Assembly: GCA_017472255.1 (NCBI GenBank)
Contig: JAFUQU010000011.1
Coordinates: forward strand, 186,001-250,000
Reading direction: 5' to 3'
DNA length: 64,000 nt
Source of the DNA: Clostridia bacterium
GTDB taxonomy: Bacteria; Bacillota; Clostridia; Oscillospirales; CAG-272
Every line of letters begins with the position of its first letter. Position 1 is the first letter of the stretch. Below the pieces are notes generated by a model, which saw nothing but the letters and a program-made list of their open reading frames with translations, was not told the DNA's origin and made no database searches. Made by a program: the position numbers and the translations under genes. Positions 25,921-36,685 of the stretch are shown here, in pieces.

Positions 25921-25957
25921 AACGACACCTCCGGCGTGCGATAGTTTGCCTTATAAT

Positions 25958-25986
25958 ATTGTATCAAAAAAACGCGGTTTTGTCAA
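25958..25986 (-). promoter_or_regulatory. Promoter of the DUF3006/dehydrogenase/aldolase cluster
   Basis: On the minus strand TTGACA (25986-25981), 17 bases, TACAAT (25963-25958), about 38 bases before the DUF3006 start. The remaining divergent gap to ligA (25987-26236) holds only AT-rich sequence and a TATAAT box at 26200-26205. Confidence 0.75.
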
Positions 25987-26092
25987 TCATGACGGCGATA
26001 AATGGCGCATTTTTGGCGGATGTATGCTCAAATTGACACCTTCGGGGGAAATTCACATCATGCGTTTGGTGAAAATGAACATGGTATGATAA

Positions 26093-28629
<2,537 letters not shown>

Positions 28630-28677
28630 GGACGCCTGAATATTAGAAAATTTCATTAAAAGAACTGAGTGACAAAT

Positions 28678-29184
28678 ATGAAAATGAAAACCAAACGCTT
28701 AACCATCCGTCTGCTCTCTCCCGACGACTGGAAATCCATGCAGACCATCGCCGCTGATTTTGCCGCATCGGAATACGCGGTTTACGACCGACCGCTGCCC
28801 ACCGAAGACAACGAAATCCGTGAGCTGACCGGGCGATTCGCCGCCACACAGCTTTTTTTCGCCGTACTGCTGGATGACAGCATGATCGGCTATGTCTGCT
28901 TCCATGAGGAAGACGGGCGCTTCGACCTCGGCTATTGCTTCCACTCGGCATTTCACGGGCAGGGCTTCGCCAGGGAAGCCTGCGCCGCGCTGATGGAGCA
29001 TATCGCGCAGAATCACCGCGTGGAAGCATTTACCGCCGGAACTGCGCTAGAAAATAAGCCCTCCTGCCGCTTGCTGGAAAAGCTGGGCTTTACCCTTGAA
29101 GGGACGGAACGGCTGGCGTTCAATCAGGACGCCGAGGGCAGGGATATCGAATTCGAGGGCGGCAATTTCATTCGAAAAGGATGA
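28678..29184 (+). CDS. GNAT family N-acetyltransferase (RimJ/RimL-like)
   Basis: A 168-residue acetyltransferase. TKRLTIRLLSPDDW at the N-terminus is the RimJ/RimL-type opening; the acetyl-CoA motif A is HGQGFAREACAALMEH near 102, and NKPSCRLLEKLGF near 128 is the conserved C-terminal part. The acceptor (a ribosomal protein N-terminus or small molecule) is unknown. Ribosome binding site weak; a GTG 9 bases earlier is possible. Confidence 0.88.
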   Translation: MKMKTKRLTIRLLSPDDWKSMQTIAADFAASEYAVYDRPLPTEDNEIRELTGRFAATQLFFAVLLDDSMIGYVCFHEEDGRFDLGYCFHSAFHGQGFAREACAALMEHIAQNHRVEAFTAGTALENKPSCRLLEKLGFTLEGTERLAFNQDAEGRDIEFEGGNFIRKG

Positions 29185-29224
29185 ATGCGGCAATGCAAAA
29201 TTCAACTAAATTCAGGAGAAAATC

Positions 29225-30508
29225 ATGTTTATCGATAAAGTAACAATCCATATTAAAGCTGGCAACGGAGGAAACGGCTGCGTTGCGTTTCACAGAGAGA
29301 AGTACGTCGCCGAGGGAGGACCTTCGGGCGGAGACGGCGGAAACGGGGGAAATATCGTTTTTGCCATCGATGAGGGAACGAATACGCTGCTGGATTTCCG
29401 GTACCGCAGGAAGTTCGCCGCGCAGAACGGCGGGGACGGTATGCCGGAGAAGTTTCACGGAAAGAACGGCGAGGATTTAACCATCCTTGTGCCGCCCGGA
29501 ACCGTTATCCGCGACGCGGTGAGCGGTCAGGTTATCAAGGATATGTCCGAGTGCGAGCCGTTCGTCTGCCTGAAGGGCGGGCGCGGCGGATGGGGCAATA
29601 AGCATTTCGCAACCCCGACCCGCCAGATTCCCCGATTCGCCAAGCCCGGCATCAAGGGAGAGGAAATGGACGTGACGCTGGAGCTGAAAATGCTGGCGGA
29701 CGTGGGTCTGGTCGGCTTCCCTACCGTGGGCAAATCCTCGCTGCTGTCCGTTATCAGCTCCGCAAAGCCGAAGATCGCGAACTACCATTTCACCACCCTC
29801 CAGCCTCAGCTGGGCGTGGTCAGAACCGGCGAAGGAAAAGGCTTCGTCTGCGCCGACATCCCCGGTCTGATCGAGGGTGCCGCCGACGGCGCGGGTCTGG
29901 GTCACGACTTCCTCCGCCATGTGGATCGCTGCCGCCTGCTGGTACACGTGGTGGACGTTTCCGGCGCCGAAGGACGGGATCCCGTGGACGATATTCAGAA
30001 GATCAACGCCGAGCTGGCGCAGTATTCCCCCGAGCTTGCGTCCCGCCCGCAAATCTTCGCCTTCAACAAAATCGATTCCTGCGACAGGGAAGCGGTCGAT
30101 CTCGCCGCCCTTGAAGCCTACGTGAAGGACGAGCTGGGCTGCGAATTCCACTATATTTCCGCCGTCACGAAGGAAGGGGTGGACGCGCTGATCTGGCGGG
30201 TGTCCGAGCTGCTCGCCGAACTGCCTCCGCTGACCATCTACGAGCCGGAATACGTTCCCGCCGCCGCCATGCCCGAAATCGAGGGCGACCGTGAAATCAC
30301 CGTCCGCAACGTCAACGGCGATTACGAGGTGGAGGGCGAGTGGCTGCTCAACCTGATCGCATCCATCAACTTCGACGACCGGGAATCCGTGGGCTACTTC
30401 CAGCGCATCCTAAAAAACAGCGGCGTTATCGACGCGATGGTTGCCAAGGGCTGCGAAGATGGCGATACGGTCAGAATTTACGAAATTGAGTTCGACTTTA
30501 TCCGATAA
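29225..30508 (+). CDS. obgE: GTPase ObgE/CgtA
   Basis: A 427-residue essential ribosome-assembly GTPase. The glycine-rich Obg fold occupies residues 1-158 (GNGGNGCVAF, GGPSGGDGGNGG), followed by a GTPase with P-loop GFPTVGKSS at 164-172, DIPGLIEGA as G3, and NKID as G4. A C-terminal OCT domain follows residue 345, as in Firmicutes Obg. GGAGAAA precedes the start. Confidence 0.97.
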   Translation: MFIDKVTIHIKAGNGGNGCVAFHREKYVAEGGPSGGDGGNGGNIVFAIDEGTNTLLDFRYRRKFAAQNGGDGMPEKFHGKNGEDLTILVPPGTVIRDAVSGQVIKDMSECEPFVCLKGGRGGWGNKHFATPTRQIPRFAKPGIKGEEMDVTLELKMLADVGLVGFPTVGKSSLLSVISSAKPKIANYHFTTLQPQLGVVRTGEGKGFVCADIPGLIEGAADGAGLGHDFLRHVDRCRLLVHVVDVSGAEGRDPVDDIQKINAELAQYSPELASRPQIFAFNKIDSCDREAVDLAALEAYVKDELGCEFHYISAVTKEGVDALIWRVSELLAELPPLTIYEPEYVPAAAMPEIEGDREITVRNVNGDYEVEGEWLLNLIASINFDDRESVGYFQRILKNSGVIDAMVAKGCEDGDTVRIYEIEFDFIR

Positions 30509-30548
30509 AGCCTGACGATTATACGTATAGGAACGGCAAATCGGGTTA

Positions 30549-30577
30549 TTGACAAAAACAAATGAAAATAATACAAT
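30549..30577 (+). promoter_or_regulatory. Promoter of the ACT-domain gene
   Basis: TTGACA (30549-30554), 17 bases, TACAAT (30572-30577), just upstream of AGAGGAGG. Confidence 0.75.
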
Positions 30578-30610
30578 ATTTTAGGATAGAATCTCAGAGG
30601 AGGAACACCA

Positions 30611-31024
30611 ATGATCATTAAGCAAATTTCCATTTTCATCGATAACAAACCGGGCAGACTGGCCGAAATCACGGACATCATCGCCGCCAACAACATCAAC
30701 ATTCAAGCGCTTTCGGTCGCCGATACCGCTCATTTCGGCGTCCTGCGCATCATCGTTGACAATCCCCTCGATGTGGAGCAGGTTCTCAGAAAAGCCGGGC
30801 TGACCGTGTCCGTCACCAGCGTTATCACCGCCAGCATCAAGGACAGACCCGGCGGTCTTGCCGAGGTGCTGAAGCTGCTTTCCGCTCATGATATCCAGAT
30901 CGAGTATATGTACGCTTTCATCGCCAAGCACGAAAACGAGGCCTACGTGGTCATGCGCATCGAAGCCGAGGGCGCCGCTGAAAAGCTGCTCCGCGAACAC
31001 GGCTTCACCGGCGTGGAGGACTGA
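30611..31024 (+). CDS. Tandem ACT-domain protein
   Basis: A 137-residue protein made of two ACT domains: IFIDNKPGRLAEITDIIAANNINI at residues 8-31 and ASIKDRPGGLAEVLKLLSAHDIQI near 74-97. ACT pairs bind amino acids. Stand-alone proteins of this kind in Clostridia often accompany phenylacetate-CoA ligase or indolepyruvate oxidoreductase genes, which are absent here. It is transcribed alone, between its own promoter and a terminator, so it is probably an amino-acid-responsive regulator; partner unknown. Confidence 0.88.
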   Translation: MIIKQISIFIDNKPGRLAEITDIIAANNINIQALSVADTAHFGVLRIIVDNPLDVEQVLRKAGLTVSVTSVITASIKDRPGGLAEVLKLLSAHDIQIEYMYAFIAKHENEAYVVMRIEAEGAAEKLLREHGFTGVED

Positions 31025-31036
31025 ATCTTACAACCA

Positions 31037-31069
31037 AGGGCACCATTGTCGAATGGTGCCCTTTTATTT
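31037..31069 (+). terminator. Terminator of the ACT-domain gene
   Basis: A perfect 11-bp stem (31037-31047 with 31052-31062) with a GTCG loop and TTTATTTT tail. Confidence 0.9.
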
Positions 31070-31189
31070 TCAGATACACCACACACTGTTCATACGCAGG
31101 ACATAAACATATAGTATAATACTTACACAATCCGATGACCGCATGACGGAATTCTCCGAACCGCACATCGGGAGAAAGGAAACGTACAT

Positions 31190-32185
31190 ATGAACAACAA
31201 CTATCAGAGCGGGCAGACCTTCTACCAGAAGCCGCCCCAGCAGAACTTCAACTGGAAGAAGATTCGCACCATTGTGATCATCGCCGTCGTGGCCATCGCC
31301 GCGCTGGTGCTGGTCTCCACCTGCTGGTACACCGTGGACGAAAAGCAGGAGGCCGTGGTCACTACCTTCGGCAAGGTCACGGACGTTACCGGCGCGGGCA
31401 TCCACTTCAAGCTGCCCTTCGGCATCCAGAACGTGAAAAAGGTGGACGTGAACGTCTACCAGAAGATCGAGCTGGGCTACCGTTCCGACGGCTCGTCGGA
31501 CGGCTACGAGACCATCGAAAAGGAATCCAAAATGATCACCGGCGACTACAACATCGTCAACGTGGATTTCTTCGTGGAATACAAGGTCTCCGACCCGGTG
31601 AAGTACCTCTATAACTCCCGCTATCCGGAGACGATTCTGAAAAACCTCATCCAGAGCCAGATCCGTGCCGTGGTGGGTTCGGCCACCGTTGACGCGGTGC
31701 TTACCGACGGCAAGACCGACATCCAGATCCGCGTCAAGGAGCTTGTTACCGAAATTCTCGAGGATTACGACATCGGTCTGACCCTCACCGACATCAAGAT
31801 TCAGGACTCCGAGCCGCCTACGGAATCGGTTATCGAAGCCTTCAAGGCCGTTGAAACCGCCAAGCAGGGCGCGGAAACCGCCATCAACCAGGCAAAGGCT
31901 TACTCCAACTCCGAGCTTCCCAAGGCGCAGGCTCAGGCCGACCAGCTGATTCAGAACGCGGAATATCTGAAGCAGAACCGTATCAACGACGCGGTGAAGC
32001 AGGTGGCGCGCTTTGAAGCCATGTACGACGAGTATTCGAAGAACCCCGAAATCACCCGCATCCGTATGTATTACGAGATGATTGAGGAAGCCCTCCCCGG
32101 CGTGAAGCTCTACATCGACGTGTCCGACGGCTCCACCGAAAAGCTGCTGCCGCTGGATGATTTCACCGCCAACGCCGCCAACTAA
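31190..32185 (+). CDS. hflK: HflK-like SPFH/band 7 membrane protein
   Basis: A 331-residue protein with a single N-terminal membrane segment (residues 27-46) followed by a band 7 domain. YTVDEKQEAVVTTFGKVT is the usual opening of HflK, and the Ala/Gln-rich coiled coil near residues 220-285 is the oligomerisation arm. With HflC it should form the cage that regulates the FtsH protease. A TATAAT at 31115-31120 is a probable -10 box; AGAAAGGAAA precedes the start. Confidence 0.9.
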   Translation: MNNNYQSGQTFYQKPPQQNFNWKKIRTIVIIAVVAIAALVLVSTCWYTVDEKQEAVVTTFGKVTDVTGAGIHFKLPFGIQNVKKVDVNVYQKIELGYRSDGSSDGYETIEKESKMITGDYNIVNVDFFVEYKVSDPVKYLYNSRYPETILKNLIQSQIRAVVGSATVDAVLTDGKTDIQIRVKELVTEILEDYDIGLTLTDIKIQDSEPPTESVIEAFKAVETAKQGAETAINQAKAYSNSELPKAQAQADQLIQNAEYLKQNRINDAVKQVARFEAMYDEYSKNPEITRIRMYYEMIEEALPGVKLYIDVSDGSTEKLLPLDDFTANAAN

Positions 32186-32203
32186 AGAAAGGGAATTACG
32201 AAC

Positions 32204-33079
32204 ATGAAAAAAGGAACCATCATTGCCGCCGTTATTGTTGTGCTGCTGCTGATTGTCGGCTCGGGCGCGTTCTACACGGTGGCTGAGAACGAATATGTCT
32301 GCGTCATGCGCTTTTCGGAGATTGTCACCATCACCGACCAGCCCGGTCTGCACCTGAAGGTGCCCTTCATCGACGAGACTCGCACCTTCCCCAAAACCAC
32401 GCTGATTTACGACATCCCTCCGTCCGAGGTGCTTACCTCCGACAAGAAGAACATGACCGTTGACAGCTACATCATCTGGGAAATTTCTGATCCCCGCACC
32501 TTCTACCGCACGCTGGGCAGCACCACCGAGGCGGAAGCCCGCCTGAACGCCGTCACCTACAACTCCCTGAAAAACCTCATGGGTAAGCTGGAGCAGAACG
32601 ACATCATCAACATGGACGACGCTTCCGGCAGAAACGACATCTACGCCGGCATTACCACCGAGGTGGCGGAGCTTTGCCAGACCTACGGCATTAACGTGCT
32701 GGACGTGCGCATCAAGCGCTTCGACCTGCCCGGCGACAACGAGCAGGCGGTGTACGACCGCATGATTTCCGACCGCAACCAGATCGCCGAAAAGTACACG
32801 GCGGACGGCGAGTACGAAGCGTCCATCATCCGCAACGACGTGGATAAGCAGGTGAACATCATCATCTCCAACGCCGAAGCTGAGGCGGCCCGTCTGGAAG
32901 CCGAGGGCGAGCAGGAATATATGCGCCTGCTGGCGGAGGCTTACAACACCGAGGACAAGAAGGATTTCTACGAGTTTATGCGCGCCCTCGACGCGCTCAA
33001 GGCGTCGCTGAACGGCGAGGACAAGACGGTCATCATCGACAGCAACTCCCGCCTCGGTCAGATTCTGATGAATCCGTAA
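32204..33079 (+). CDS. hflC: HflC-like SPFH/band 7 membrane protein
   Basis: A 291-residue partner of HflK, 18 bases downstream. One N-terminal membrane segment (residues 5-24), then YTVAENEYVCVMRFSEIV and HLKVPFIDETRTFPKTTLIYD. The HflC hallmarks RIKRFDLPGDNEQAVYDRM and a charged coiled coil rich in EAEAARLEAEGEQE follow. Confidence 0.92.
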   Translation: MKKGTIIAAVIVVLLLIVGSGAFYTVAENEYVCVMRFSEIVTITDQPGLHLKVPFIDETRTFPKTTLIYDIPPSEVLTSDKKNMTVDSYIIWEISDPRTFYRTLGSTTEAEARLNAVTYNSLKNLMGKLEQNDIINMDDASGRNDIYAGITTEVAELCQTYGINVLDVRIKRFDLPGDNEQAVYDRMISDRNQIAEKYTADGEYEASIIRNDVDKQVNIIISNAEAEAARLEAEGEQEYMRLLAEAYNTEDKKDFYEFMRALDALKASLNGEDKTVIIDSNSRLGQILMNP

Positions 33080-33093
33080 TCACGCGGCACGAC

Positions 33094-33594
33094 CATGGAT
33101 ACCGTCATCGTTTCGGGATATTCCGATGAACCCTTCAACCTGAACGGCTATATCTGCCTGAAATTCTCGCTGCTGTAGGGCGTGGCAGCAGCTTCGTGGT
33201 GAAGCTGGTGCTCCCGCTCACCGATAAGCTCATCGTCATCGTTCCGGCGCTGGCGGGGAAGATTGTGGTCTTTTCCTTCATCGGGCTGATGTTCGCCAAC
33301 CTGACCGCCACCGTGGTCGCCATCGTCGGCATCACGACGATATCGCCGCGAAGCTGCGCCGGCAGTCGGACAGCATGGGCGGGTTTATTTCCAGGGAAAA
33401 CCATCGAGCTGCGCGTGGGCGTGGTCTGGGGACTGTTCATCTCGGTCTACGGCTTCGGCGCGGCTGTCACCCGCTGGGGCGAACGCCGGGACAGCATCCC
33501 CGCCGACTCGGCGATGGACAGATGGCTGGACAAAACGCTGCCGGACGACTATATGGAATTCATTTACCCCAATATGATTTTTGTGGATGAATAG
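33094..33594 (+). pseudogene. Decayed CmpB-like ABC transporter permease remnant
   Basis: The reading starts DTVIVSGYSDEPFNLNGYICLKFSLL, which matches the SD-P-FN--G-ICL-FSL region of the CmpB (putative ABC transporter type IV) family, and then hits a TAG where that family has Trp. A one-base deletion near 33185 shifts frame to VVKLVLPLTDKLIVIVPALAG and further membrane sequence; another shift near 33340 reads DDIAAKLRRQSDSMGGFIS. The last part (VGVVWGLFISVYGFGA to the stop at 33594) is open but has no start of its own. At least three lesions, so it is very unlikely to be functional. Confidence 0.65.
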
Positions 33595-33597
33595 CCC

Positions 33598-33634
33598 GAA
33601 AGGACGCGCTTTTCAGGCGTGTCCTTTCTCTTTC
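33598..33634 (+). terminator. Intrinsic terminator
   Basis: An 11-bp stem with one G-U pair (33598-33608 with 33618-33628) followed by TCTTTCC, immediately after the permease remnant. Confidence 0.75.
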
Positions 33635-33718
33635 CAGAAATTTAGAGGTTTCATTTTTTGCGATTCTCGCTTATAATATTAATAGGTCATGATCTCTATA
33701 AGAAAGGGAACCCATATT

Positions 33719-34312
33719 ATGGAACATATATTAATCAGTCCCGGTAAGCTGAAGCTGATGCTTACCAAGGATGATCTGGATCACTACGAGCTGGACTGCG
33801 ACTGCATCGACTGCGACAATCCGTCCACACGCCGCGCTCTGCGGAGTATGCTGGACGATGCTCGCCGCCTGTCGGGCTTCGACGCGGCCAGCGATAAAAT
33901 CTTCGTGCAGCTCTATCCCTCCAAGGACGGCGGCGCGGAAATCTACATAACCAAGCTGAACACCCCCGCTGCCGATTTGATGGAGCCGGTGGATGACAAC
34001 CGCAAAGTAACGGTCAGCGACGTCTGGGGCTTTGCGCAGATGGACGATCTTCTCCACGCCTGCGCACACATCGAGCGCCGGGGCTTCGACGGCGACAGCT
34101 CGGCGTGGTCGGACGGTCGGCGCTGCTACCTTCTGCTGGAGGAAAAGCTGACCTATCGCGCCTGCCTCGACCGGGGCGGCAGGGAAGCGTGGTCGTTCCT
34201 CGGCGACTACGGGCGCAATCTTGCCGGCGGGACGGCGCTTTCGTATATTCGCGAGCACTGCCGCTGCTTCTGCGACGCTCACGCGGTGCAGACGCTGGCG
34301 GGAATGGAGTGA
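33719..34312 (+). CDS. MecA-like ClpC adaptor protein
   Basis: A 197-residue protein. The N-terminal part reads MEHILISPGKLKLMLTKDDLDHYELD, the short recognition domain of MecA; the C-terminal part (residues 115-197) has AQMDDLLHACAHIERRG and YLLLEEK, as in the ClpC-binding half. MecA proteins deliver substrates such as competence factors to ClpCP. The sequence between the two halves is well kept. A TATAAT lies at 33672-33677 and AGAAAGGGA precedes the start. Confidence 0.82.
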   Translation: MEHILISPGKLKLMLTKDDLDHYELDCDCIDCDNPSTRRALRSMLDDARRLSGFDAASDKIFVQLYPSKDGGAEIYITKLNTPAADLMEPVDDNRKVTVSDVWGFAQMDDLLHACAHIERRGFDGDSSAWSDGRRCYLLLEEKLTYRACLDRGGREAWSFLGDYGRNLAGGTALSYIREHCRCFCDAHAVQTLAGME

Positions 34313-34340
34313 CGGTATTCTCATCATAATTAAAAAATTA

Positions 34341-34370
34341 TCGCATTATGTCTTTACATAATGCGATTTT
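34341..34370 (+). terminator. Terminator after the mecA-like gene
   Basis: An 11-bp perfect stem (34341-34351 with 34356-34366) and TTTT tail. The promoter of the next gene overlaps its right half. Confidence 0.75.
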
Positions 34371-34381
34371 CATGGTATAAT
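34353..34381 (+). promoter_or_regulatory. Promoter of the uracil-DNA glycosylase gene
   Basis: TTTACA (34353-34358), 17 bases, TATAAT (34376-34381). The -35 box lies in the loop and right arm of the preceding terminator. Confidence 0.65.
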
Positions 34382-34427
34382 ATAAGGTAACAAATATTAT
34401 ACCCGACAGAATGGAGCAAGTATTATC

Positions 34428-34979
34428 ATGACATGGGAAGAATTGGAGGCACAATGTGAAGCCTGCCAGAACTGTCCGCTTGGGGCAACGCGAACGAAGC
34501 TGGTCTTCGGCACGGGAAACCGGGAAGCCGACCTGATGTTTGTGGGCGAAGCCCCCGGCGAGAAGGAGGATCTTTCCGGCATCCCCTTTGTGGGTGCCGC
34601 CGGAAAGCTGTTCGACCGCTATCTGGAGGCGGTGGATATCCGCCGGGAGGACGTTTACATCGCCAACATCTTAAAGTGCCGCCCGCCCAAAAACCGCGAC
34701 CCGCAGCCCGCCGAGGAGGACGCCTGCATCGGCTTTCTGCGCGAACAGGTGAAGCTCATCCGCCCGAAGATGATCGTCTGCCTTGGACGGATTTCCGCCA
34801 TGCGGCTGATTAAGCCCGACTTCAAAATCACCAAGGAGCATGGCGTCTGGTTTAACAAAGGCGGCTTCGAAATGTGCGCCGTCTACCATCCCTCCGCCCT
34901 GCTGCGCGACCCGCACAAGAAGGAAGATATGCTGGTCGATATGAAGGCAATCAAAGCAAAGCTGGAGGCGCTGTCTTAA
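34428..34979 (+). CDS. Uracil-DNA glycosylase, family 4 (iron-sulfur type)
   Basis: A 183-residue repair enzyme that removes uracil from DNA. The 4Fe-4S ligand pattern CxxCxxC (residues 10-16) plus the later Cys in ILKCRPP and IVCLG fit family 4. The catalytic loop is GEAPGEKEDLSGIPFVG at residues 39-55, and the second motif is HPSALLR near 157. Its stop is 1 base before the TTG start of the AEC gene, so they are co-transcribed. Confidence 0.92.
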   Translation: MTWEELEAQCEACQNCPLGATRTKLVFGTGNREADLMFVGEAPGEKEDLSGIPFVGAAGKLFDRYLEAVDIRREDVYIANILKCRPPKNRDPQPAEEDACIGFLREQVKLIRPKMIVCLGRISAMRLIKPDFKITKEHGVWFNKGGFEMCAVYHPSALLRDPHKKEDMLVDMKAIKAKLEALS

Positions 34980-34980
34980 C

Positions 34981-35925
34981 TTGGAAATCGATATTACCAT
35001 CGTGCTCGGCGCGGTGCTGACCCTGTTTCTGCTGATTTTAGTGGGCTACTTCGCCCGGAAAACCGGCATCATCGACGACGCCCTTTCGAAAAAGCTGTCC
35101 AACATCGTCATCGTCCTCGGTCAGGCTCCCATGCTGCTGGGCGCATTGCTGAAAAACGACTACTCCCCCGAGCTGCTTAAAACCGGTCTGACCGTGATTG
35201 TCATCGGTCTTGCGGCGCATATCCTGCTGGCGGTGATGGCGCACTTCCTGACGCTGGGCTTCCGGGAGCCGGACGAGCGCAAAATCCTCGAATTCTCGAT
35301 GATCTTCGCCAACTGCGCGTTCATCGGCTTTCCGATTTTAGAGGCGGCATTCGGTCCCGAGGGGCTGTTTTACGGCTCCTTTTACGTGATTTCGTTCAAC
35401 ATCTTCATGTGGTCCTACGGCATGATCGTGCTGGGACGGGGGCGGGACGACATCAAAATGAACCCGAAGAAGATGATTCTCAACTACGGCACCACCCCCT
35501 GCATCATCGGTCTGGTGCTTTACATCTGGCAGCTCGATCTGCCCGACTTCTTCCTCAACGCCTGCACCTATCTTGGCAATCTCTGCACGCCCCTGTCCAC
35601 GCTGGTCATCGGCGGTCTGCTGGCGACCTGTACGCTGCGGGAGCTGTTCTTAAACAGAAAAATCTATCTGTTCTGCGTCCTGAAGCTGCTGATTTTGCCC
35701 ACGGTGATTATTTTCATCGCCCGGCTCTGTCAGCTGCCCGAGACCATGATCTATCTGGTTGCTGTCATGAGCGGTCTGCCCACTGCGGCAAATACCGCCA
35801 TGTTCGCCGAAATCTACGACATCAAGCCCCGTTACGCCGCGCAGGCCGTGGGAATGTCCTCGCTGCTGTCGGTGGTGACGATTCCGCTGCTTCTGATGAT
35901 TGCAAAGCTGGCGGTAAGTTTATAA
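34981..35925 (+). CDS. AEC family permease
   Basis: A 314-residue, ten-segment carrier. SMIFANCAFIGFPI near residue 100 and SGLPTAANTAMFAEIY near 267 are the AEC half-signatures. It is a distant relative of the carrier at 964-1926. The start is a TTG 1 base after the preceding stop, with GGAGG inside the upstream gene, so translation is probably coupled. Substrate unknown. Confidence 0.85.
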   Translation: MEIDITIVLGAVLTLFLLILVGYFARKTGIIDDALSKKLSNIVIVLGQAPMLLGALLKNDYSPELLKTGLTVIVIGLAAHILLAVMAHFLTLGFREPDERKILEFSMIFANCAFIGFPILEAAFGPEGLFYGSFYVISFNIFMWSYGMIVLGRGRDDIKMNPKKMILNYGTTPCIIGLVLYIWQLDLPDFFLNACTYLGNLCTPLSTLVIGGLLATCTLRELFLNRKIYLFCVLKLLILPTVIIFIARLCQLPETMIYLVAVMSGLPTAANTAMFAEIYDIKPRYAAQAVGMSSLLSVVTIPLLLMIAKLAVSL

Positions 35926-35934
35926 AGAGGTAAA

Positions 35935-36052
35935 GTCTGAAAAATAAATTTTTCAGACAGTGTTTTGGGACTTACATTGCCGTTCCGGCAATGTTTCACT
36001 ACGCGAACCAGTCCCAATTCCACAGAAAGGAAACTTTTGCTACGCAAAAGTC
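35935..36052 (+). promoter_or_regulatory. Hairpin-rich leader before the winged-helix/pyr operon
   Basis: Four perfect stems in 118 bases: 35935-35944 with 35949-35958 (possible terminator of the AEC gene), 35974-35982 with 35986-35994, enclosed by 35967-35972 with 36010-36015, and 36033-36040 with 36044-36051. The last one lies exactly between AAAGGAA (36027-36033) and the ATG at 36053. No convincing promoter is visible inside, so the pyr genes may be reached by readthrough. Confidence 0.6.
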
Positions 36053-36685
36053 ATGGTCATAAAAATGAAATTCAAGGTAATCGCGGCCGATCCTCTCTGC
36101 GGACGGCTGCTGACGCTGGAGCTGGAACGGCTGGGTCTGACGCCCGCCAGAGAGGGGACGCAGGATTTTGAGCTGCTGGCCGCCGAGGGGCTGACCGAGC
36201 TTCCCAAAGCCCGCCGCCTGGAAGCGGCGGTTCTGGTGGACTGCGGACTGCTCTCCGCCGGACTTCCCGATACCGTACAGGTGCTGCTGCTCGACCGTCC
36301 CTTCGCGCTGGCGGAGCTTCGCGCCTTCGTGAAGCGCCTGCAATCGGACGGCGAGACGTCGGACGAGCCTGATTTGTGGCTGGACGAGGAGGATCAAACC
36401 GTCACCTATAACGACGACACGGTGAAGCTCACCGGACGGGAGTTTGCTCTCTTTTCCTATCTGCACGCCCGTCCGGGACAGACCATCACCCGGGGCGAGC
36501 TGCTTCGGGAGCTGTGGCAGGACGAAACCGCCCGGGACAGCAACATCATCGACGTCTACGTCAAATACATCCGCACCAAGCTGGATGAACGCTTCGGCGT
36601 CCGCTTCCTGCGGGCGGTGCGGGGCGAGGGTTACGTCTACGAGCCGGACAACGGCGATAAACTAAAGGAGGTCAGCGAAGCATGA
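36053..36685 (+). CDS. Winged-helix (OmpR-type) DNA-binding protein with degenerate receiver
   Basis: A 210-residue protein. Residues 125-200 form an OmpR/PhoB-type winged helix (LTGREFALFSYLHARPGQTITR, then DSNIIDVYVKYIRTKLDERFG and VRGEGYVYE). The N-terminal 110 residues have roughly the size of a receiver but lack a convincing phospho-Asp pattern. No sensor kinase is near. The ATG at 36053 (or 36065) follows a hairpin. Its stop overlaps the pyrC start (ATGA), placing it in the pyrimidine operon. It could be a ligand- or protein-responsive regulator of pyr genes; that is inference. Confidence 0.82.
   Translation: MVIKMKFKVIAADPLCGRLLTLELERLGLTPAREGTQDFELLAAEGLTELPKARRLEAAVLVDCGLLSAGLPDTVQVLLLDRPFALAELRAFVKRLQSDGETSDEPDLWLDEEDQTVTYNDDTVKLTGREFALFSYLHARPGQTITRGELLRELWQDETARDSNIIDVYVKYIRTKLDERFGVRFLRAVRGEGYVYEPDNGDKLKEVSEA

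Noticed and set aside
22769-26089. An open frame of about 1100 codons on the plus strand
   Set aside because: It lies opposite the aldolase/SDR, dehydrogenase and DUF3006 genes, has no family resemblance and arises from GC-rich codon use of the true genes.
30581-31000. Minus-strand frame opposite the ACT protein
   Set aside because: No ribosome binding site or family match; the ACT motifs on the plus strand explain the region.
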